DNA of 21,345 nucleotides, from NCBI GenBank assembly GCA_946480015.1, contig CAMLIL010000098.1, positions 1 through 21,345 on the forward strand. The letters are read 5' to 3'. The notes under the pieces were generated by a model. It saw nothing but the letters and a program-made list of their open reading frames with translations. It searched no databases and was not told where the DNA came from. The DNA comes from an uncultured Oxalobacteraceae bacterium (lineage in GTDB: Bacteria > Pseudomonadota > Gammaproteobacteria > Burkholderiales > Burkholderiaceae). Shown one piece after another: positions 14,219 through 21,345 of the stretch (position 1 is the first letter of the stretch; every line of letters starts with the position of its first letter). Both the position numbers and the translations under genes were made by a program.

Positions 14219-17206
14219 TCACTGTCGACGTTCCGGTGCCATTTGCGCCACAGTTGCAATTAATTCACTCGGCTCGACCGGCTTGGAAATGTGCGAGCGG
14301 AACCCTGCTTCAAGCGCGCGCAACCGGTCTTCCGAGCGGGCGAAGGCCGTCAGGGCCACCGCCGGCACGTCCGCGCCGGCCTGTTTGTCCAGCGCCTGCA
14401 CCATGGCCAGCAGCTCGAACCCGTCCACGTCGGGCATGCCCAGGTCGCTGACCAGCACATCGGGCCGATTGTGCCGGAACGCGGCCATGGCTTCGGCGGC
14501 ATTGGCCGCTGTCGTCACCTGTGCATGACAGTCTGACAGAATTCGTTTGATCAGGTCGCGCGCATCGGGCTCATCGTCGACCACCAGCACGTTCAGGCCG
14601 GACAGGTCGCGCAGCATGATTTCGGGCGTGACCGGGGCCGGCGGGCTGTAGGGCGCGCGGTCGGTGCGGGCGGCCAGGGCGGGCCGGTTGGCGGCAGGCA
14701 AGCCGATGGTGAAGCTGGCGCCTTTTTCCTCGCCTTCGCTGTCGACCCGCACGGTGCCGCCGTGCTGCTCGATCAGGTGCTTGACGATCGACAGACCCAG
14801 CCCCAGCCCGCCATGCTTGCGGGTGGTCGAGGCATCGCCCTGGCGGAAGCGCTCGAACACATGGGCCATGAATTCGGGCTTGATGCCCACGCCGGTATCC
14901 TGCACGGTAATTTCGACGTGGCCATCGACCGCGGCCAGGTAGATATCGACCCGGCCGTCGCGCGGGGTGAACTTGATGGCGTTCGACAGCAGGTTCCAGA
15001 TCACCTGTTGCAGCCGGCCGGGGTCGCCGGCGATCAGGCCGACGGCCGGGTCGTAATGCTTTTCCAGGCGGATATTTTTAGCGTCCGCGCCCGGCCGTAC
15101 GGTTTCGATGGCCGCATCGATGAAGACCGCGGGGGCCACCATCTGCATGTCCAGCAGCACCTTGCCGGACGTGATGCGGCTCATGTCGAGCAGGTCTTCG
15201 ATCAGCTGGGCCTGGGCGCGGGCGTTGCGTTCGATGGTTTGCAGGCCGCGCTGCAGGTCGGCCTGGTCGCGGCTGCCGCGCCGCAGGACCTGGGCCCAGC
15301 CCAGGATGGCCGACAGCGGCGTGCGCAGTTCGTGCGACAGGGTGGCCAGGAACTCGTCTTTCATCTGGCTGGTGCGTTCGGCTTCGGCGCGCGCCGAGCG
15401 TTCCGATTCGAGCAGGACCTTGCGTTCCTCGGCGGCGCGCTGGGCCGCTTCGTACAGGCGCGTGTTGTCGATCGCCACGGCGGCCTGGGCCGCGATGCCG
15501 CCGACGATGCGCTCGGTGCGTTCGCTGAAGATGCCCGCTTCGGGATGGCCGAAAAACAGGCTGCCCAGCACTTCGCCGGAACGCGCGATCACCGGCACCG
15601 CCAGATAGCTGCGGATCGTGGGCGCGCCGCCGTTGTGGGCCAGGGCCAGGCTCTGGTAGCGCGGGTCAAGGCTGATGTCGTTCGAGCGCATCACCCGCTC
15701 GCCGCGCAGCCCGGGGCCGAACAGGGCGTTGGCGCGCGGCTGGCCGAAGGCTTCGAATTCGGCCGGGGCGGCGCCCGACAGGATATATAAGGTGAACAGG
15801 TCGCCGTCGCTGTCGCGGCCGTGGTAGAAGAAGGCGCCGAAGCGCGCGCCGGAAATGCCGGTGGCCGCATCGGTGACGGTCTGCAGCAGCGAGCGCAGGT
15901 CGCGCTGCGAGGCCAGGGCGCTGCCGGTGCTGTTGAGCAGTTCGAGCACGTTCGATTCGTCGCGCAGCGCCTGCTGCACGCGCTTGACCTGGTCGACATC
16001 GGTGTTGGTGCCGAACCAGCGCACCACGTGGCCGAGGCGGTCGCGCACGGCGTTCACCCGGGTCAGGAACCAGCGGTACTGGCCGTCCGCGCCGCGGATC
16101 GGAAACTCCATCTCGAACGGGTTGCCGGTGCGGATAGATTCATGCCAGCGCTGCAGCATCTGCGGCAGCACTTCCGGATCGTGGGTGCTTTGCCAGCCCC
16201 AGCCGACCATCTGCTCGGGCGTGGTGCCGGTGTATTCGTACCAGCGCTTGTTGAACCAGACGATGGCGCCGTCGGCCTGCGCCATCCAGGCCAGCTGCGG
16301 GATCGAATTGGCCAGCGCGCGCAGCACTTCCTCGCTCTCGCGCAGGGTGTCTTCGACGCCCTTGCGGGTGCTGATGTCCTGCACCACGCCGGTCATGCCG
16401 GCCGGGTGGCCGTCGGCGGCGGCATCGACCCGCCCGACCACGGCGATCCAGCGCAGCTCGTCGCCGCGTTCGATGCGGCATTCGATACTGAGGTCGGCGC
16501 GCTGGGCGAAAGCCTGCAGGAATTCGGTGCGCGCCATTTCGCGGTCGCTCTCGGCGAGGCGCTCGCGCAGGGCGTTCCAGCCCAGCGCCGTTTCGGCCGG
16601 CAGGCCGAAGATTTCGGCGGCGCGCGCCCCCAGGGTGACCTGGTCGGTGTCCGCGTCCCAGCGCCAGTCGCCCAGGCGGCCGGCCGACAGCGCCACCTGG
16701 AGGCGGTTGTTGACGTCCTGCACGGCCTGCTCGTCGTGCTTGCGCTGGGTGATGTCCTGCAGGTAGGCGGTCAGGCCGCCGTCCGGCGCCGGGTAGGCGC
16801 GCACGTCGTACCAGCGGGCGCGCTGCGGATAGTAAAACTCGAAACTGACGGTCTGCTGCACCGCCAGCGCGTGGCGGCATTGCGCTTCCAGCCCGCTGCC
16901 GCGCAGGTCGGGGAAGGCGTCCCAGATCGGCACGCCGAGCACGCTGTCGCGCGCGCTCCCGGCGTCCGCCAGCAGCGCCAGCGCGCGCGAATTGACGTAG
17001 GTGATGCGCCAGTCGCGGTCGACCGAACAGAAGCCGTCGGTCAGGCTATCGAGCATGTTTTCCATCTGGATGTTGGCGCGCCGCAGCGCATCCTTGGTGT
17101 CGATCAGCTCCCGCTGGGCGCGCCGGCGCGCCGCCAGCACACTGTTGGCATTGCGCAGCGCCACCAGGCGCAGCATGCCGATGTCGTCGTCATGCTCCCC
17201 GCTCAC
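14219..17206 (-). CDS. Multi-sensor hybrid histidine kinase (PAS-PAS-PAS-GAF-HisKA-HATPase-REC)
   Basis: This 995-residue protein has no membrane segment, so it senses cytoplasmic cues. After a short coiled start come PAS1 (about 45-155), PAS2 (about 165-285), PAS3 (about 290-410, WFNKRWYEYTG) and a GAF domain (about 420-585). HisKA follows (H625 in SHELRTPLSAI), then HATPase (N-box NLLSNAIKFTP; DTGVGI; GGLGLGLSIVKH at 799-810) and a C-terminal receiver (870-990; D921 in VLVSDLGMPD, K975 in ISKP). I chose GTG 17206 because it overlaps the stop of the upstream methyltransferase as GTGA and has GAGGGG just before it, a clear case of translational coupling. The longer frame to 17386 adds Arg-rich shadow sequence. 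No output domain beyond REC is present; the next gene downstream is the REC-GGDEF cyclase. Confidence 0.93.
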   Translation of the reverse strand: MSGEHDDDIGMLRLVALRNANSVLAARRRAQRELIDTKDALRRANIQMENMLDSLTDGFCSVDRDWRITYVNSRALALLADAGSARDSVLGVPIWDAFPDLRGSGLEAQCRHALAVQQTVSFEFYYPQRARWYDVRAYPAPDGGLTAYLQDITQRKHDEQAVQDVNNRLQVALSAGRLGDWRWDADTDQVTLGARAAEIFGLPAETALGWNALRERLAESDREMARTEFLQAFAQRADLSIECRIERGDELRWIAVVGRVDAAADGHPAGMTGVVQDISTRKGVEDTLRESEEVLRALANSIPQLAWMAQADGAIVWFNKRWYEYTGTTPEQMVGWGWQSTHDPEVLPQMLQRWHESIRTGNPFEMEFPIRGADGQYRWFLTRVNAVRDRLGHVVRWFGTNTDVDQVKRVQQALRDESNVLELLNSTGSALASQRDLRSLLQTVTDAATGISGARFGAFFYHGRDSDGDLFTLYILSGAAPAEFEAFGQPRANALFGPGLRGERVMRSNDISLDPRYQSLALAHNGGAPTIRSYLAVPVIARSGEVLGSLFFGHPEAGIFSERTERIVGGIAAQAAVAIDNTRLYEAAQRAAEERKVLLESERSARAEAERTSQMKDEFLATLSHELRTPLSAILGWAQVLRRGSRDQADLQRGLQTIERNARAQAQLIEDLLDMSRITSGKVLLDMQMVAPAVFIDAAIETVRPGADAKNIRLEKHYDPAVGLIAGDPGRLQQVIWNLLSNAIKFTPRDGRVDIYLAAVDGHVEITVQDTGVGIKPEFMAHVFERFRQGDASTTRKHGGLGLGLSIVKHLIEQHGGTVRVDSEGEEKGASFTIGLPAANRPALAARTDRAPYSPPAPVTPEIMLRDLSGLNVLVVDDEPDARDLIKRILSDCHAQVTTAANAAEAMAAFRHNRPDVLVSDLGMPDVDGFELLAMVQALDKQAGADVPAVALTAFARSEDRLRALEAGFRSHISKPVEPSELIATVAQMAPERRQ

Positions 17207-18267
17207 GCGCGCCCCTCGAGGATTGCGGCGGCGCGCGCGGTGCCTTCGACGCGCGCGGCAATCTTGGCAAAGGCGGTCTCGCGGGTGGTGGAGCGGTCGT
17301 CGCAGAACGGCGAAAAGCCGCAGTCGTCGGTGGTGCCGAGCTGGTCCGGCGGAATGTAGCGGGCCGCCTGCAACACCCGTGCGCACACTTCGTCGGCGCT
17401 CTCGATGCGCGGATCGATCGAGTCGATCACGCCGACGAAAACGCGCTGGTCCGGCTTGAGGGTGTCGCGGATGATCGCCAGTACGCGTTCCGGGTCGTCT
17501 TCGCCGGCCAGGGCCACATAAAAATTGCCGACCTGGAGTTCGAACAGGCTGGGCAGCAGTTCGGCATAGTCGACGTCACGGCTGTGGGTCGAGTCGCGGT
17601 CGGCGCCCGGACAGGTATGCACGCCCAGCAAAGCCCGTTCGGCGCTGGAAAAGCGCGCCAGCGCCAGGTTGTTCAGGTCGATAAAGCTGGTCAGCAGGCC
17701 GCCGCTGGGGTCGAGCTTCATGGCCAGCCGGCCTTCGGTGAAGTCGATCTGCACCTTGTGCGCGCCGCGCCCGAGGCAGCGCCGCACTTCGGTCTCGTGC
17801 TCCCTGAGCAGATCGTCGAGGAAGCGCTCGCGCGGGTAGCCGGGCAAGCCTTCGGCCGGGTACATCAGCGACAGGGCCGAGGGCGAAATCACCGCCTGCT
17901 TGAGCGGGACGTGGGCGTAGCGCTGGGCCAGGCGCAGGTAGCTGTCGGCATAGCGCTGGTAGCGGAACGGCGCGCGCGTCAGGCGCAGCATGCGGCGCAT
18001 GTGGCCGCCGTCGAAGGGGATCGGGAAGCCGTCCGGCGCGGTGTTGGGCGCGCCCTGCATGGAATAGGTCCAGAAATTGTGGTATTTGCGCTGCTCGCCG
18101 TCGGTGATGACGGGCGAGCCGGTAGCTTCGAAGCGCTCGATGGTGTCGCGCACGGCGGCGTCGTACAGGGCATCGAGTTCGGCTTCGGACTGGCAGCCGC
18201 CTTCGAGCGCGGCAAGCAGCTCGGCAGGGCGCGGAATACTGCCGATGGGTTCGGTTGGAATGGTCAT
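17203..18267 (-). CDS. MetE-like cobalamin-independent methionine-synthase-family protein
   Basis: This 354-residue single-domain protein has the family's TIM-barrel catalytic half only. It starts IPTEPIGSIPRP, with TDGEQRKYHNFW near 55-66. The zinc-site landmarks are present: H217 and C219 (GVHTCPG), a likely E243 (LFELQVGN) and C316 (TDDCGFSPFC). Full MetE is about 750 residues; short versions such as the YxjG/YxjH type also exist. By family it transfers a methyl group to a thiol substrate held by zinc, but the donor and acceptor are not defined by the sequence. ATG 18267 fits the family start, although the SD (CCAGGC) is poor. It sits between a PAS-REC gene (31 bp upstream) and a hybrid kinase whose GTG overlaps its stop. 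An enzyme in that position is unusual. Confidence 0.88.
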   Translation of the reverse strand: MTIPTEPIGSIPRPAELLAALEGGCQSEAELDALYDAAVRDTIERFEATGSPVITDGEQRKYHNFWTYSMQGAPNTAPDGFPIPFDGGHMRRMLRLTRAPFRYQRYADSYLRLAQRYAHVPLKQAVISPSALSLMYPAEGLPGYPRERFLDDLLREHETEVRRCLGRGAHKVQIDFTEGRLAMKLDPSGGLLTSFIDLNNLALARFSSAERALLGVHTCPGADRDSTHSRDVDYAELLPSLFELQVGNFYVALAGEDDPERVLAIIRDTLKPDQRVFVGVIDSIDPRIESADEVCARVLQAARYIPPDQLGTTDDCGFSPFCDDRSTTRETAFAKIAARVEGTARAAAILEGRA

Positions 18268-18298
18268 GCCTGGCTTAGCGTGAATACACCGTTGCGGA

Positions 18299-19132
18299 TC
18301 ATACCCTGTCGGCGCCGCCCTGGACGATCCGGGCCAGCGCATTTTGCAGCTGATCGAGTTCGTAGGGCTTTTGCAGCGACTGATAAGGAAATTCCACGTG
18401 CCGCAACAGCGTGTCGCCGTAGCCGGAAGCGAAGATCACCTGCAGCTGCGGCTGGCGCTGCATGGCCAGGCGGGCCATTTCCACGCCCGACATGCCTGGC
18501 AGGCTGACATCGGAAAACAGCACGTCGTAGCGGGTGCCGTCGAGCAGTTGCAGGGCTGCCTCGGCGTGGCCGCAGCCGTCGGGCTGGTGGCCGAAGGCCT
18601 TGAGCATCTCGCACACCAGGTATTGCGAGTCGAGATTGTCCTCCACTACCAATATGCGCAGGCTGCCGCTGGCGGCGGGCAGGGCGGCGGCCGCGTTGCC
18701 CTGGTGCAGGGTGCACAGCACGCCCAGCACGCGCTCGTGCTCGTCGCGCAGCGGCAGCAGGTGCAGGTCCAGTTCGCAGCGGTGCGCGCCGTCGTCGCGG
18801 ATGAATTCGAGCTGCTGGCGCCGCAGAATCAGCGTCTGGCCGGCGCGCGCGCGCGCGAACGCGTCGGCGGCGGCGGCCATCGGCGCCGGCAGGATCGAGG
18901 GCACCCGGGCGCCGGGCGCGCGCACGAAACGGCTGCCGGCCAGCGCCGCATAGGCGGCATTGAAGACGGTCACGTGGGCGTCGCCCCAGTCGAGCAGCAT
19001 CGGCAGCGGGGCGGCCAGCACGATATCCACCGACAGCCGCAACGCCAGGGGCCAGTGCTGCGGATCGCCCAGGTCGGTGGCAGTGAAATCGTAGTCGGCG
19101 CGCGCGCCGGAGAAGCTAGCGGGCTCGGCCAT
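18299..19132 (-). CDS. PAS-REC protein without kinase domain
   Basis: In this 277-residue protein, residues 15-145 resemble the leading PAS-like domain of multi-sensor kinases (LGDPQHWPLALRLSVDIVL, then PMLLDWGDAHVTVFNAAYAALAG). A complete receiver follows (158-273): EDN at 164-166, phospho-acceptor D208 in VLFSDVSLPG, the switch FASGYG at 234-239 and K255 in LQKPY. No HisKA or HATPase lies between them and there is no output domain. It could act as a phosphate sink, an adaptor, or a separate sensory/receiver subunit of the hybrid kinase two genes downstream. The ATG at 19132 has AGG six bases upstream. It heads the minus-strand unit PAS-REC, methyltransferase, hybrid kinase. Loss of a central kinase segment from a larger ancestor is another possible origin. 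Confidence 0.88.
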   Translation of the reverse strand: MAEPASFSGARADYDFTATDLGDPQHWPLALRLSVDIVLAAPLPMLLDWGDAHVTVFNAAYAALAGSRFVRAPGARVPSILPAPMAAAADAFARARAGQTLILRRQQLEFIRDDGAHRCELDLHLLPLRDEHERVLGVLCTLHQGNAAAALPAASGSLRILVVEDNLDSQYLVCEMLKAFGHQPDGCGHAEAALQLLDGTRYDVLFSDVSLPGMSGVEMARLAMQRQPQLQVIFASGYGDTLLRHVEFPYQSLQKPYELDQLQNALARIVQGGADRV

Positions 19133-19301
19133 GAGATGCCTGTATCATCGGATCGTGAAGGCACAGCGTGCGCGTGTGCTGGGAGAGCAAAAGATGGACG
19201 AATCGTACACCAAATGATGCAGTGATGGCGTTTTGACTACGTTTTCCGCGCGCGCACGGTGTTAGCCATCAGGCGTGCCCTGGCCCATACCCGGCGCGGG
19301 C

Positions 19302-19331
19302 AAAAAAAAGCCCGCTGACTGTGAGCGGGCT
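19302..19331 (-). terminator. Strong intrinsic terminator (minus strand)
   Basis: AGCCCGCT-GACTGTG-AGCGGGCT (19309-19331) is a perfect 8-bp inverted repeat. On the minus strand it is followed directly by eight T residues (19309-19302). The T-tract is only on the minus-strand side, so direction is clear. Confidence 0.85.
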
Positions 19332-19362
19332 GAAGCTATTCTTGGAGGAGAATAGAGGAGAC
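19302..19362 (-). ncRNA. Candidate small RNA with CCUCC-loop hairpin and intrinsic terminator
   Basis: Read on the minus strand from about 19362, the element begins with a short pyrimidine-rich single strand (CUCCUC). It continues with a hairpin CUAUUCU-CCUCCA-AGAAUAG (19355-19336, 7-bp stem) that shows CCUCC in its loop. A short CUUC linker follows, and a perfect 8-bp GC-rich terminator stem ending in eight U. The predicted length is about 61 nt. CCUCC is complementary to Shine-Dalgarno sequences, so pairing with ribosome binding sites is the natural guess. A sigma70-like promoter lies in the right place. No protein gene on the minus strand precedes this terminator, so something non-coding must use it. 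The alternative is a leader attenuator of the PAS-REC operon, whose start codon is 170 nt further on. Confidence 0.55.
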
Positions 19363-19368
19363 AGCCGC

Positions 19369-19398
19369 AGTATGCAGCGGGACGGTGGCTGTGGCCAA
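19369..19398 (-). promoter_or_regulatory. Candidate sigma70 promoter of the small RNA
   Basis: On the minus strand, TTGGCC (19398-19393, 4 of 6 match to the -35) is followed after 18 bp by CATACT (19374-19369, 4 of 6 to the -10). Transcription would start near 19362, seven bases later, on a G. It is moderate in strength and judged by eye. Confidence 0.4.
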
Positions 19399-19458
19399 TT
19401 TTTCTTTATGATGTCCGTTATGGCCTGTCCGAATAATCGGGCCGGCAGGGGGGAGCGT

Positions 19459-19686
19459 ATGGCTACGGTACAGATACACCGGCAAGTGAGGATCGTGCTG
19501 CTCGAAGCGCATGAGCCGCTCGAGGGCAATTGCGGGCCGGGCGATATCGCCATCCGCGCCGCCGGCGATGGCTGGTGGACCAGCTTCGTGGCCGACGACG
19601 GCAGCATCGACAGTTACGATGAACCCTACCGGAGCTGTCAGGAAGCGCTGTGGGCAGCCAAGGCGGCGGCCGAATTCGGCACCTAG
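19459..19686 (+). CDS. 75-residue small protein of unknown function
   Basis: ATG 19459 has a strong AGGGGGGAG site upstream. The protein begins MATVQIHRQVRIVLLEAHE and continues with an alternating beta-like pattern (GDIAIRAAGDGWWTSFVADDGSIDSYDEPY). It ends in a helix (SCQEALWAAKAAAEFGT). Two cysteines, no signal peptide and no membrane segment are seen. The alternating pattern and final helix suggest a small alpha/beta domain. I do not recognise the family. The longer frame from 19321 would cross the small-RNA hairpins and is rejected. It lies alone between the small RNA and yfiR. Confidence 0.65.
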   Translation: MATVQIHRQVRIVLLEAHEPLEGNCGPGDIAIRAAGDGWWTSFVADDGSIDSYDEPYRSCQEALWAAKAAAEFGT

Positions 19687-19818
19687 AAGGCCGGCCGGCT
19701 GTATGCCGCCCGCCACGCCAGCAACAAACACTACTTACTGTTGGTAGCGGGAAGGATGTACAGTTCGTAGAAGTCGAGAATAAACCACGATTTGTCGCGC
19801 CTGTGGCCGTGTGCTGCT

Positions 19819-19846
19819 TTGTGCACGAGAGAAAATGTTCTACGAT
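19819..19846 (+). promoter_or_regulatory. Candidate promoter of the yfiR unit
   Basis: TTGTGC (19819-19824) and TACGAT (19841-19846, 4 of 6 to the -10) are separated by 16 bp. A start near 19853 would give a leader of about 105 nt before yfiR. The -35 match is poor. The rest of the 271-bp gap between 19687 and 19957 shows nothing further that I can support. Confidence 0.3.
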
Positions 19847-19957
19847 AGCAATCATGCCCAGATTATCAGTCCAGATACCGACCGCCCCAGGCTTGGCCAG
19901 TGGCCTGCGGCCCGCCACAGGGCGCGTCCGGCCGCCTCACTTTTCCTGGGGCGCCTG

Positions 19958-20548
19958 ATGCCTATAGCCGCCCCCGGCGCGGCGCGACGCCGCCTGCTCG
20001 GCGGTTTGCTGGCCTGCGCATGCGCGCTGGGCTCGCTCAATTGCGCCGCCCAGGCCCACGCCAACGGCGCCAGCGCGGCGCTGGAACGCAGCGTCAAGGC
20101 GGCTTTCCTGTATAAATTCCTTGGCTATACCGAGTTTCCCCCCGCCAGCTTTGCCGACGCCGGCGCGCCGCTGGTGATCGGCGTGGTCGGCGCCGACGAG
20201 CTGGCGGCCGAGCTGGCGCGCATCGTGACCGGGCGCACTGTGCTCGGGCGCGCGGTGCAGGTCAAGACCTTCAAGGACGGTGAAGCGCCGGGCGGTGTGC
20301 ATCTGCTGTTCATCGGCGGCAGCGACAGCGCGCGGGTGCGCGCCGTGCTCAAGGCCGCCACTGCCACACCGATGCTGGTGGTGACCGAAACCGACAACGG
20401 GTTGCCGGCCGGCAGCGTGATCAACTTCAAGATTGTCGAAGAACGGGTGCGCTTCGACGTCTCGCTCGACGCGGCCGACAGGAACAGCGTCAAGCTCAGT
20501 TCGCGCCTGTTGACGGTGGCCAATCATGTGTTAAAGGGGACACCGTGA
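19958..20548 (+). CDS. yfiR: YfiR-family (DUF4154) periplasmic protein
   Basis: This 196-residue protein has a twin-Arg-rich n-region (ARRRLLGG) and a hydrophobic signal peptide ending near AQAHA (residue 35). The family's opening motif follows (SVKAAFLYKFLGYTEFPPASF, about 44-64), then alternating strands typical of YfiR (VIGVVGADEL, LLFIGG, MLVVTETD) and the late block INFKIVEERVRFDVSLDAA. In Pseudomonas aeruginosa, YfiR sits in the periplasm and represses the membrane diguanylate cyclase YfiN. This copy has no cysteine after the signal peptide, so the disulfides described for P. aeruginosa YfiR cannot form. ATG 19958 (GGGG upstream) puts the signal peptide first; the frame from 19811 would bury it. 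The sensor gene begins 16 bp after its stop, so they form an operon. Confidence 0.88.
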   Translation: MPIAAPGAARRRLLGGLLACACALGSLNCAAQAHANGASAALERSVKAAFLYKFLGYTEFPPASFADAGAPLVIGVVGADELAAELARIVTGRTVLGRAVQVKTFKDGEAPGGVHLLFIGGSDSARVRAVLKAATATPMLVVTETDNGLPAGSVINFKIVEERVRFDVSLDAADRNSVKLSSRLLTVANHVLKGTP

Positions 20549-20564
20549 TGAAAGGAGCAGCGTG

Positions 20565-21345
20565 ATGAACCATGATGCCGGCTCCGTGCGCACCAAACTG
20601 ATCTCCATGGCGGTATCGACCACGCTGGTGGCCCTGCTGGCCGCATCGGTCGCGATGCTGCTGTACGACATCCGTACCTTCCGTCAATACTGGGTCGACG
20701 ACCTCAGCACGCAGGCCGAGATCATCGCCGCCGTGACCGCGCCCGCGCTGGCATTCAACGACGCCAAGGCCGCCCAGCAGAACCTGGCAGTGCTGCGGGT
20801 GCGTCCGCAGATCCTGGCCGGCGCCATCTACGCGCCCAACGGCAGCCGCTTCGCCTCCTACGCGCACGCGGCCAGCACGCCGGTGTGGCCGGCCCGCCCC
20901 GAAAAAGCCGGCTACCGCATCGAAGGGCGCACCCTGGTGGTCTTCAAGGACATTGTCGACAATGGCGAGGTGCTCGGCACGGTGTATCTGAGCGCCCATT
21001 ACGGCCTGTTGGAACGCCTGTCCAATTACGCGGCCATCCTCGGCGTGGTGCTGCTGGCGGCGCTGGCGATCGCCGCGCTGGTGGCATCGCGCTTGCAGAA
21101 GAGCATTACCACGCCGCTGCAGGCGGTGACCAACGTGGCGCGCGAAGTGATGCAGCGGCGCGACTTCAACCTGCGGGTGCCGGGCAACAGCCGCGGCGAG
21201 ATCGGTGTGCTGGTGGCGGCCTTCAACGACATGCTGGCCGAGATCGGCCGGCGCTCGCACGCGCTGCAGGAAGCCAACCTCACGCTCGAGCACGAAATGC
21301 AGGTGCGCCACCGCGCCGAGGAAGCGCTGCTGGTGGCGGACCGCC
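20565..21345 (+). CDS. Membrane sensor with periplasmic CHASE-type domain and HAMP (3' end outside window)
   Basis: The first 260 residues are present. There is a first transmembrane helix (about 12-34), then a periplasmic domain (35-152) with DDLSTQAEIIAAVTAPALAF and the APNGSRFASY strand, as in the CHASE8-like sensors paired with YfiR. A second transmembrane helix (155-176), a HAMP linker (177-230; TTPLQAV, GEIGVLVAAFNDML) and a coiled coil (231-260) follow. The start ATG 20565 has AAGGAG eight bases upstream, 16 bp after the yfiR stop. By family YfiR would bind the periplasmic domain and hold the protein inactive. The output domain is beyond the window. The last residues (ALLVADR) resemble the lead-in to kinase domains (RKDEFLA...) more than to GGDEF domains, so a histidine kinase is my guess. 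Confidence 0.87.
   Translation, partial: MNHDAGSVRTKLISMAVSTTLVALLAASVAMLLYDIRTFRQYWVDDLSTQAEIIAAVTAPALAFNDAKAAQQNLAVLRVRPQILAGAIYAPNGSRFASYAHAASTPVWPARPEKAGYRIEGRTLVVFKDIVDNGEVLGTVYLSAHYGLLERLSNYAAILGVVLLAALAIAALVASRLQKSITTPLQAVTNVAREVMQRRDFNLRVPGNSRGEIGVLVAAFNDMLAEIGRRSHALQEANLTLEHEMQVRHRAEEALLVADR

Noticed and set aside
15821..17359. Plus-strand ORFs of 300-500 codons across the hybrid kinase
   Set aside because: Composition is His/Arg/Gln-rich without motifs; the minus strand carries continuous PAS, GAF, kinase and receiver domains.
19321..19458. N-terminal extension of the 75-residue protein
   Set aside because: It would translate through the terminator and hairpin; a strong RBS directly precedes the internal ATG at 19459.

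Overview
The window reads as chromosomal DNA of a GC-rich betaproteobacterium. The best guess is a Massilia-like member of the Oxalobacteraceae. That guess rests on remembered resemblance of several proteins (the small His-rich exported protein, the TFPASDP-type small protein, the PAS-rich hybrid kinases); there is no rRNA or tRNA gene here to test it.

Left part (1 to about 3.5 kb): accessory-looking and visibly less GC-rich than the rest. It holds two tandem paralogous small genes of unknown function (minus strand), a secreted Pro/Ala-rich protein, and a LuxR-type quorum-sensing receptor. The receptor is divergent from a LuxI-type acyl-homoserine-lactone synthase gene that is cut off after about 61 codons and runs into an unrelated reading frame. 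The circuit therefore has an apparently intact receptor but no local signal synthase.

Middle part (3.6 to 9.8 kb): housekeeping-like genes. These are a Pat-type acyl-CoA-synthetase/GNAT fusion, an RhlE-type DEAD-box helicase, a 40-residue lipoprotein, a His-rich exported protein and a type II NADH dehydrogenase with a TTG start.

Right part (9.8 to 21.3 kb): dense signal transduction. It contains a soluble HisKA_3 kinase, a REC-HK-REC hybrid, a small cytosolic protein behind two hairpins, and a REC-GGDEF diguanylate cyclase. A minus-strand three-gene unit follows: PAS-REC protein, MetE-like zinc methyltransferase, then a PAS-PAS-PAS-GAF-HK-REC hybrid kinase whose GTG start overlaps the methyltransferase stop by 4 nt. 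The window ends with a YfiR-type periplasmic protein and the start of its membrane sensor partner (cut by the window edge).

The most interesting non-coding element lies upstream of the three-gene unit. It is a compact minus-strand candidate small RNA of about 61 nt (19302-19362), with a sigma70-like promoter, a hairpin presenting CCUCC in its loop, and a perfect intrinsic terminator with eight U residues. It could be a free anti-Shine-Dalgarno sRNA or a leader attenuator of the signalling operon. The other main oddity is the methyltransferase sitting inside a two-component operon. No IS element, CRISPR array or tRNA was seen.
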